In this document: in pieces, positions 30,639-35,684 of the stretch
How positions within the stretch are numbered: position 1 is the stretch's first letter
How the letters are laid out: each line of letters begins with the position of its first letter
DNA from: a virus
Virus record (IMG/VR): IMGVR_UViG_3300032401_000430
Coordinates: 1 to 35,684 of that record
Length of the DNA stretch: 35,684 nt
Direction: 5' to 3' (one strand)
Notes under the pieces: model-generated
Seen by the model: the letters and a program-made list of their open reading frames with translations, nothing else
Told to the model about the DNA's origin: nothing
Database searches by the model: none
Translations under genes and position numbers: made by a program

Positions 30639-30903
30639 TTATCCAATCGTTACCCATGACGGAATAACATGGACAAAGGAAGCCTTAGAAAAAATCAAGG
30701 CATTAGAAGAAACGGAATTAATGGTAAGTGAATTGTCGGTAACTTTAGAAGGCGCGATTCAAGCGGATATAAAGCTAAATTTATCACAGAGTTATAATTT
30801 GAGTTCGTATGAGTTTTTTTGCTCTGACGAGTTTATAAACAACCCTGACAATCAAATTTTGGTGATAGAATACATTTTAAAAAATTATGTAAAATGGCTA
30901 TGA
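30625..30903 (+). CDS. Hypothetical early protein
   Basis: The 92-residue acidic protein overlaps its upstream neighbour by 14 bp and may start at 30625 or the next ATG at 30628. It has a helical, Glu- and Leu-rich middle. The stop overlaps the ATG of a small membrane peptide. No family recognised. Confidence 0.6.
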   Translation: MMKVNYPIVTHDGITWTKEALEKIKALEETELMVSELSVTLEGAIQADIKLNLSQSYNLSSYEFFCSDEFINNPDNQILVIEYILKNYVKWL

Positions 30904-30983
30904 GCAACAAGGACAAAATCACAACGGCATCAATAATAATAGGAGTAATCATTTTAAACATTTGGATAATATGGAACAACTAA
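30900..30983 (+). CDS. Tiny membrane peptide
   Basis: This 27-residue frame has a polar start (MSNKDKITT) and a single hydrophobic stretch with many Ile and Trp to the end. Its ATG overlaps the stop codon of the preceding gene (ATGA), a typical coupled start. It could also start at 30894 in the same frame. Real but very small genes of this kind occur in phages; evidence is limited to the membrane segment and coupling. Confidence 0.4.
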   Translation: MSNKDKITTASIIIGVIILNIWIIWNN

Positions 30984-31066
30984 ACAACTGGATTAAATCA
31001 ATCCTCACCCGAAAAATAACTTTTAAAAAACATTTAAAACAAATAAGTAAACCACAAAGAATATGA
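30971..31066 (+). CDS. Tiny basic peptide
   Basis: This 31-residue frame overlaps the membrane peptide and its TGA overlaps the ATG of the ERF gene (ATGA at 31063). It is rich in Lys, Arg and Ile. Coupling on both sides is the only evidence that it is translated. Confidence 0.35.
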   Translation: MEQLNNWIKSILTRKITFKKHLKQISKPQRI

Positions 31067-31626
31067 AAGAAATATCAAAAGCAATATTAGCGGCACAAAT
31101 GGAAATGGGCAACGCTACAAAAGGAAGTTCAAACCCTTTCTTTAAGTCAAAATATGCGGATTTAAACGCTATTCGGGAGGCTTGTATGCCTGCACTACAC
31201 AATCACGGAATAAGTTGTTTACAGCCGACCGTACACATAGATGGTAAAAACTTTATTAAAACTATTCTTTTGCACGAATCAGGCGAAACATTTGAAGGAT
31301 TAACAGAAATAATCTACTCAAAGATTAATGATGCACAGGCACAAGGTAGTGGAATTACTTATGCAAGGCGTTACGGATTACAAAGCCTTTTAAATATTGG
31401 TGCTGATGATGATGATGGAAACAAAGCAAGTATGCCAGTTAAATCCAAACCTATTGTAGATAACGAATCCGATATTAACGTATTTTCAGAATGGGCAAGT
31501 GAAATAGAAAAAGCAAAAACGATAGATGAACTTATGGTTTTATATAACGGTAAAAAAATTACAATAGATATGAATGCTACTATAAAGGCAATGTTTACTA
31601 AGAAAAAAGTAGAACTAAGCAAATGA
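31063..31626 (+). CDS. erf: ERF-family single-strand annealing protein
   Basis: The 187-residue protein matches the ERF family: KGSSNPFFKSKYADLNAI near residues 20-37 and GSGITYARRYGLQSLLNI near 94-111, followed by DDDDGN. ERF proteins bind single-stranded DNA and anneal complementary strands, and were first known from P22. It overlaps the exonuclease gene by 4 bp; together with that gene it would form a two-component recombination system. Confidence 0.9.
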   Translation: MKEISKAILAAQMEMGNATKGSSNPFFKSKYADLNAIREACMPALHNHGISCLQPTVHIDGKNFIKTILLHESGETFEGLTEIIYSKINDAQAQGSGITYARRYGLQSLLNIGADDDDGNKASMPVKSKPIVDNESDINVFSEWASEIEKAKTIDELMVLYNGKKITIDMNATIKAMFTKKKVELSK

Positions 31627-32348
31627 ACTCAAAAATAAGTGCATCAGGAATAGGCGAACTATTAACGGGAGGTAAAACAGGCGAAAGTTACCTCCTTCGC
31701 AAAACAATGGAAAGTTTAGGGATTGAAGATAATTTAGATACCAAACCAATGCAGCACGGAACTATTAACCAGTACGAAGCCTATGAACTAATTGTAAGCG
31801 AAATAGACAACTGCAAATGGCACGATATTTATACACCTATTAATGATTGGTGCGGTGCATCAGCCGACTGTATTGGAGATTTAGGAGTATATGATATAAA
31901 ATGTCCATATTACGTTGATACCTACTTAGAACAATGCCAAAGACTTCCTAAAAAATACTATTTCCAAAACCAAATGCAAATGATAGCAGAGGGCAAAGAC
32001 TTTGGAGGCGTTATTCTTTATTTAACCAGTCCTGAAATAGATATGTACGGAAACAAAATAGAATATCCATATCCTTTAGAAGATAGATATTTTGTTCATC
32101 CAACCGAAAAAGACGAGGAAAGTCAAGATAGGATTTTAAAAGGTGCTGAACGTGGTTATTTAACTTTGGTAGATTGGCACGAAGTTTTAGCAAACGCACC
32201 AACAAAAGAACGAGATGAGTTTTTTTATGAGCAAATGAAAGGCGGTGCAATTTACCGAAAATTAAAAACGGCTTCGAGTATTGAAAACACAATCCGAAAA
32301 GCATTTAGATTAGACAATGAATTTTACTATCAAATAAAAGAAAAATGA
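31623..32348 (+). CDS. YqaJ-like viral exonuclease
   Basis: The 241-residue protein has motifs of the YqaJ nuclease family: HGTINQYEAYE at 45-55, GASADCIG at 78-85, the catalytic DIKCP at 91-95 (the D and K of a PD-(D/E)xK core) and QNQMQM at 115-120. It would resect double-strand ends for the ERF protein made from the gene just upstream. It overlaps both its neighbours by 4 bp. The end shows no other domain. Confidence 0.85.
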   Translation: MNSKISASGIGELLTGGKTGESYLLRKTMESLGIEDNLDTKPMQHGTINQYEAYELIVSEIDNCKWHDIYTPINDWCGASADCIGDLGVYDIKCPYYVDTYLEQCQRLPKKYYFQNQMQMIAEGKDFGGVILYLTSPEIDMYGNKIEYPYPLEDRYFVHPTEKDEESQDRILKGAERGYLTLVDWHEVLANAPTKERDEFFYEQMKGGAIYRKLKTASSIENTIRKAFRLDNEFYYQIKEK

Positions 32349-32776
32349 CAACAAAAGCACAATTATATTCAAAACTAAAAGAAAGAAACCCTTATGTATT
32401 TTTAGGCTTACTTCACCACGAAAAGATGAAGCAAATAGTAAAAATTAAAAAATCAGCATCTGTTGAAATAATTAAAAAACTATTGCCTGAATATTACGGC
32501 TATACATGGGAAGAAATAAACGTGAAAACAAGAGTAAGACCAATATCAGACATTAAGCATCATTTTATTGCTTTGGTAAAGGAAACAACCGATTTATCAT
32601 TAATGAGTATTGGAGCAATATTTACTTATAAAGAAAATGGAATCGACCATACAACCGTCTTAAATTCAATTAAGGCGTGGGATAATCTTATAATCTATGA
32701 CAAGGTAAGAACTGCAATGCACGAAAGGTTTTTATCAAGCATAAGAGAAATTCAACTAAACCCTTATTTAGAATGA
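32345..32776 (+). CDS. DnaA domain IV-like DNA-binding protein
   Basis: The 143-residue protein contains, at about residues 63-115, the DNA-binding domain of the replication initiator DnaA: a helix-turn-helix and DHTTVLNSIK (101-110), where bacterial DnaA has DHTTV or DHSTV. No AAA+ ATPase domain is present. It may direct initiation at a phage origin or occupy host DnaA boxes. It lies in the recombination module, following the YqaJ gene with a 4-bp overlap. Confidence 0.75.
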   Translation: MTTKAQLYSKLKERNPYVFLGLLHHEKMKQIVKIKKSASVEIIKKLLPEYYGYTWEEINVKTRVRPISDIKHHFIALVKETTDLSLMSIGAIFTYKENGIDHTTVLNSIKAWDNLIIYDKVRTAMHERFLSSIREIQLNPYLE

Positions 32777-32817
32777 TTATAAACTACCAAATCTGTAAAA
32801 CGTATTGATTAAAATAG

Positions 32818-32825
32818 TAATTTTG
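32818..32825 (+). promoter_or_regulatory. Candidate Bacteroidetes promoter (-7 box)
   Basis: TAATTTTG fits TAnnTTTG, 23 bp before the ATG at 32849. Upstream, TGTAAAACGTATT (32793-32805) nearly matches the sequence before the promoter at 3418, and the leader ACAATTAAATTAT matches that after the promoter at 30268. Confidence 0.6.
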
Positions 32826-32848
32826 ACCTACAATTAAATTATAAAGAA

Positions 32849-33514
32849 ATGAACGATTTGTATTTACATAAATTATCTGACAATGAATATGCTATTTTCG
32901 GCAAAAAAGAGTATTGTTATGATAATTATAGTTCAGTTGAAATTGATGGTAAAACATATACGAATAGAGAAAATATAGATGCTATTATGGATATGGAAGA
33001 AGAATATAAAAAAGGTAAATTAAATAAAATAACTACTAATTTTTTGCATTACTTTGGAGAAAAAGAAATAACTCTTTATTATAAGGTGTGGGCTTATGGT
33101 TCAACGATTTGGGGTTTTGCACGAACTGAATGGTCACAAAATGAGATGGCTAACTATATTATGTTTTTACAAGAGTATAAATTGCTACCAAAATGTATTA
33201 ATGAACTTTATATTGGCAAGGGTGGTAGTGTTTATACTTATGATATACCTAAATTTGAGCTTAATATTTTAAGTTATGGTTACAACAACTTTGTTATCAT
33301 GGATATTCAATACCAATATATTGTTAAATACAATATACCAAGAAGATTAATAGAAAGCAATTTAAATAGATTATTAGGAACATGGAAACATGAATTATTA
33401 TTAAACGAATATCCTGAATCAGAAGATTTAAAGATAAAGCAAATACAAAAGTTTTTAGGTAAAACCGAATTTATATATTATAGAGAGAAAAAACGTAAAC
33501 AATTAAAAATATGA
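32849..33514 (+). CDS. Hypothetical early protein
   Basis: The 221-residue protein is rich in Tyr, Lys, Glu and Ile, with no signal peptide or clear motif. It follows a promoter and overlaps the next gene by 4 bp. Codon use is richer in AT than that of its neighbours (many AAT, ATT and TAT), which may mark recent acquisition or simply a Tyr- and Asn-rich protein. No function can be proposed. Confidence 0.6.
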   Translation: MNDLYLHKLSDNEYAIFGKKEYCYDNYSSVEIDGKTYTNRENIDAIMDMEEEYKKGKLNKITTNFLHYFGEKEITLYYKVWAYGSTIWGFARTEWSQNEMANYIMFLQEYKLLPKCINELYIGKGGSVYTYDIPKFELNILSYGYNNFVIMDIQYQYIVKYNIPRRLIESNLNRLLGTWKHELLLNEYPESEDLKIKQIQKFLGKTEFIYYREKKRKQLKI

Positions 33515-33741
33515 GACCAGTAAACACGAAATCAATGTTCAGTATGCTTTGCACATACATGGAAAAGTTAGATTCAGGCGAAATTGACGTAAGTCAAGCA
33601 AGTGCAATGAGTAAATTAATAGGTCAAGCAAATAACCTATTAAATTACGAACTTAAAAGGGCTATATTAATGACAAATAAAGAATTTAAAGAAGAACACA
33701 GGGCGTTAGAGTTAAAGTCATTTGATAGCCTTAATCCATGA
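33511..33741 (+). CDS. Small phage protein of unknown function
   Basis: The 76-residue helical protein has SKLIGQANNLLNYELKRA near residues 34-51, a pattern I recall from many short phage proteins. It overlaps both neighbours by 4 bp. Function unknown, possibly regulatory because DNA-binding proteins follow. Confidence 0.65.
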   Translation: MRPVNTKSMFSMLCTYMEKLDSGEIDVSQASAMSKLIGQANNLLNYELKRAILMTNKEFKEEHRALELKSFDSLNP

Positions 33742-33950
33742 CCTTCAATAAGCAACAATTCAGCGAAGATTTATTTATGCTCCGAAACAAGCGAAATTTC
33801 AGCCGAGCAATGGTAGAACGGGAAGTAGGAGTATCGGTATCAACTATGCAAACTATTGAGGAAGGTAGATTTATGCCCAACATTAATAATTTTTTGAAAC
33901 TTTGCAAATGGATGGGGATTCCACCGACAATTTACTTTTTAAACAATTAA
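33738..33950 (+). CDS. XRE-family helix-turn-helix regulator
   Basis: This 70-residue protein is almost only a helix-turn-helix (about residues 8-62: LRNKRNFSRAMVEREVGVSVSTMQTIEEGRFMP). It is of the Cro/C1 type. It may control early or late promoters, for instance those with inverted repeats at 3582 and 8928, but no binding site can be assigned. Start is coupled to the preceding gene by 4 bp. Confidence 0.8.
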   Translation: MTFNKQQFSEDLFMLRNKRNFSRAMVEREVGVSVSTMQTIEEGRFMPNINNFLKLCKWMGIPPTIYFLNN

Positions 33951-33953
33951 ATT

Positions 33954-34259
33954 ATGAACATAAAAAACCTATTTAACAGTTTCTTTAATACAACTGGAGA
34001 AACCGACAACTTGCCCGAATACAATAGTAAGGCAGAAACTCAAAATGAAAGAGTGTTAAAGATTTTAACGTATGCGAAGACCCATTTAACACCTGCTGAA
34101 GTATGGGCAAGGTATTGCAAGTATTACAACCGCAAAACCCCGATTACAAGCATCAGGCGTTCTATGACTAACTTGACGAAAAAAGATAAGTTGGAAATGG
34201 TTTATGTTAAAAAGATTGGATTATTCGGCAGACCTAACTACCAATGGAGAATAAAATGA
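33954..34259 (+). CDS. Winged-helix-like DNA-binding protein
   Basis: The 101-residue protein has a predicted helix-turn-helix and wing (about 34-98: ERVLKILTYAKTHLTPAEVW, then TSIRRSMTNLTKK and a C-terminal GRPNYQWRI). This is typical of small winged-helix proteins in phages. The leader AAACAATTAAATTAT before its ATG resembles those at the promoters at 30268 and 32818. It overlaps the next gene by 16 bp. Confidence 0.65.
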   Translation: MNIKNLFNSFFNTTGETDNLPEYNSKAETQNERVLKILTYAKTHLTPAEVWARYCKYYNRKTPITSIRRSMTNLTKKDKLEMVYVKKIGLFGRPNYQWRIK

Positions 34260-34429
34260 TACCAACATTTACAGACTTTTGGAATCTTACAAGTAAGGTA
34301 GGATTAAAAGAACGGTTGGCAAAAAGATGGTTTTACATGCCAAGCAACCACAAGATAATAATTTTCAACAAGGTTAAGGATTTAAAAACCAAACCTAACC
34401 CAGAAACATATTTAAACAGAGGAAGATGA
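34244..34429 (+). CDS. Hypothetical small protein
   Basis: The 61-residue basic protein has many Lys, Phe and Trp. It overlaps its upstream neighbour by 16 bp and the next gene by 4 bp. The start could also be the Met at 34256 in the same frame. No family recognised. Confidence 0.55.
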   Translation: MENKMIPTFTDFWNLTSKVGLKERLAKRWFYMPSNHKIIIFNKVKDLKTKPNPETYLNRGR

Positions 34430-34599
34430 CTGAAATAGAAATAATTAAAACAGAAATAAAAGCCTTATACGAATTTAGAGGGCAGCTTTGCGACCAACTA
34501 AAGATGGAAAAGTCCTGCGACAAAGCGTATTTAATTTCAAATACAATCAGAGGAATAGTGAAATCTGAACGTGAACTAAGTTTTAAACTAATGAAATAA
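34426..34599 (+). CDS. Hypothetical small helical protein
   Basis: A 57-codon frame couples to both neighbours (ATGA at its start, TAATG at its end), filling a space otherwise unassigned. It is helical with many Glu, Lys and Ile and two cysteines at 22 and 31. A longer frame on the opposite strand here is unlikely, because all genes around run on the + strand. Confidence 0.6.
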   Translation: MTEIEIIKTEIKALYEFRGQLCDQLKMEKSCDKAYLISNTIRGIVKSERELSFKLMK

Positions 34600-34901
34600 T
34601 GCAATTACAACTAATGGGCAGACAGATAATATATCCTTTCTCTTCATCTCAATTTGAAGATGCTTGGTTAATGTGGAAAGCATATAAAAAAGAGCAGTTT
34701 AGATTCACTTATAAATTTATGGGAGAACAAGCGGCACTTAAATCATTGGGAGAAGATTCAAACTATAATGAAGAGTTAGCAATACAAATGATTAACAGGG
34801 CTATGGCTAACGGTTACAGAGGCATATTTCCGATAAAAGGAATGATTAAACAATCTACCGATAAAAGTATTTTTGACCAATTAAGTGAAAGATATAAATA
34901 A
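34599..34901 (+). CDS. Small phage protein, replication-associated type
   Basis: The 100-residue helical protein has SQFEDAWLMWKAYKKEQFRFTY near residues 17-38 and a Ala/Asn-rich middle ending in GIFP. From memory this resembles C-terminal parts of phage replication proteins and short relatives of them. It is the last backbone gene before the methyltransferase array; its stop codon overlaps the AAC of hairpin element C. Confidence 0.55.
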   Translation: MQLQLMGRQIIYPFSSSQFEDAWLMWKAYKKEQFRFTYKFMGEQAALKSLGEDSNYNEELAIQMINRAMANGYRGIFPIKGMIKQSTDKSIFDQLSERYK

Positions 34902-35022
34902 CGTTTACGGCTTGGCGAAATGGGGGAATTATACCCACAAAAGCCGATTAGAATTACTAATGTTCAATAACAAATAAATGATGATAGAAAGCAGTCAGCC
35001 CCCATTTTGCCAAACCGATGTT
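34900..35022 (+). repeat. Hairpin element C (attC-like), left edge of the array
   Basis: The left arm at 34909-34926 and right arm at 34999-35016 are inverted copies matching at 16 of 18 positions. AAC at 34900-34902 and GTT at 35020-35022 flank the arms. The loop shares TAGAATTACTAA with element A and contains the start codon of the third methyltransferase. The array begins here. Confidence 0.75.
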
Positions 35023-35550
35023 ACCAGCAGCCCTTTTCGTAGGGTTTGGGAAATGCCTAATTCAAACACTTTTGATATTAAGTGTATCAATAAACTGATA
35101 CATAAATACCACAATTCAGAAATGAAAAGCATAGACCCATTTGCTAATAAAAACAGGATTGCAAAAATTACAAATGATTTAGACCCCGAAATGAAGGCAG
35201 ATTATTGTATGGATGCACTTGATTTTTTGAAGCAGTTTGAAACTGGTAGCATTGAATTTGTATTATACGACCCACCTTATAGCCCAAGACAAGTAAGTGA
35301 GTGCTACAAAAAAATGGGTAGAACTGTAAATATGGAAACTACTCAATCTTCATTTTGGGGTAACTTAAAAAAAGAGATTGCAAGGGTAACAAAAGCAAAT
35401 GGTATTGTGATTTCATTTGGTTGGAATACAAACGGAATAGGAAAAACAAAAGGGTTTGAAATACTCGAAATATTAACAGTAGCTCACGGTGGTCAGCATA
35501 ATGATACGCTTTGTACAGTCGAACGTAAAATTAGCGGACTGTTCGATTAG
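34978..35550 (+). CDS. DNA adenine methyltransferase-like protein
   Basis: The 190-residue protein has DPPYS at residues 98-102 and DPFA at 53-56, matching the catalytic and cofactor motifs of a small adenine methyltransferase family seen in phages and plasmids. It belongs to a different subfamily from the other two. The ATG at 34978 lies in the loop of hairpin element C, but here the hairpin arm is read in another frame than in the others (no FAK peptide). An ATG at 35053 would give a version without the hairpin-coded part. Stop at 35548-35550. Confidence 0.8.
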   Translation: MMIESSQPPFCQTDVTSSPFRRVWEMPNSNTFDIKCINKLIHKYHNSEMKSIDPFANKNRIAKITNDLDPEMKADYCMDALDFLKQFETGSIEFVLYDPPYSPRQVSECYKKMGRTVNMETTQSSFWGNLKKEIARVTKANGIVISFGWNTNGIGKTKGFEILEILTVAHGGQHNDTLCTVERKISGLFD

Positions 35551-35562
35551 GGTTGCTGGTAA
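35020..35562. repeat. Terminal inverted repeats around methyltransferase module 3
   Basis: GTTACCAGCAGCCC at 35020-35033 is matched by GGGTTGCTGGTAAC at about 35550-35563. The reverse complement differs at one position (13 of 14). The odd base is the eleventh, as in the other two modules. Confidence 0.7.
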
Positions 35563-35684
35563 CGTTATCGGGCTTGGCGAAGTGGCTGAACCTGAAGCTA
35601 AATAGAATTACTAAACTTTAAAATTAAAAACGAATGTTAATAGAAGAACCGAACAGCCATTTTGCCAAACCAGTGTTATCGCCA
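35560..35684 (+). repeat. Direct terminal repeat, right copy
   Basis: Identical to 3-127. It includes hairpin element A and the first 51 bp of methyltransferase gene 1, so the gene at 77 is repeated here only in part. This is not a second gene. Confidence 0.9.

Noticed and set aside
34395-34604. Minus-strand frame before the methyltransferase array
   Set aside because: The + strand frame 34426-34599 couples to both neighbours and accounts for the region.
34900-35022. Transposon ends (insertion sequence)
   Set aside because: No transposase gene and no target duplications are seen at the array borders; the hairpins fit a cassette layout better.

Overview
The window looks like one complete or nearly complete genome of a tailed phage of a Bacteroidetes-type host. 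Positions 3-127 recur exactly at 35560-35684, so the contig probably closes into a circle of about 35.56 kb. Evidence for the host is the low GC content, several promoter boxes of the Bacteroidetes form TAnnTTTG, A-rich start regions without strong Shine-Dalgarno sites, and the type of structural proteins. All genes are on the + strand. A tape-measure protein and a tail-tube-like protein, with no sheath recognised, suggest a siphovirus. No integrase was recognised.

Layout: (1) 34900-35557 joined to 1-1801 is an array of three DNA methyltransferase genes. Each gene is preceded by an imperfect hairpin element that contains its start codon. Each gene is also enclosed by its own matched terminal inverted repeats. 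This resembles the logic of integron cassettes and is the most unusual part of the window. (2) 1846-3569 holds small phage genes and a NinG-like recombination protein. (3) 3599-7353 holds a sigma-like regulator followed by three glycosyltransferases and a small-molecule-type methyltransferase. (4) 7356-8928 encodes the terminase subunits. (5) 8963-9299 is a small two-gene insert, a zinc-ribbon-like peptide and a lipoprotein, behind a promoter set in an inverted repeat. (6) 9300-16750 holds tail genes, including a chaperone-like gene with a T10 frameshift site, two large tail proteins and the tape measure. (7) 16781-22203 holds protease, scaffold, major capsid, tail tube, portal and adaptor genes. 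(8) 22287-25625 encodes a structural protein and a fibre with a signal peptide. (9) 25637-28402 holds a lysis-like module with a PAS-domain membrane protein, a holin-like protein, a hydrolase-like protein and a spanin-like protein. (10) 28516-29693 encodes a metallophosphoesterase and a DUF3310 protein. (11) 29694-30290 has no gene but carries a promoter, a strong terminator and a candidate pseudoknotted RNA. (12) 30291-34901 is the early region: ERF annealing protein, YqaJ-like exonuclease, a DnaA domain IV-like protein, small DNA-binding proteins and unknowns.

How it fits together: ERF, YqaJ and NinG form a recombination module, probably serving replication and production of DNA for packaging. 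The sigma-like protein may switch on late genes. The methyltransferases probably protect phage DNA from host restriction. The glycosyltransferase block may modify the virion or the host surface. All functions are inferred from motifs read by eye; no database search was run.
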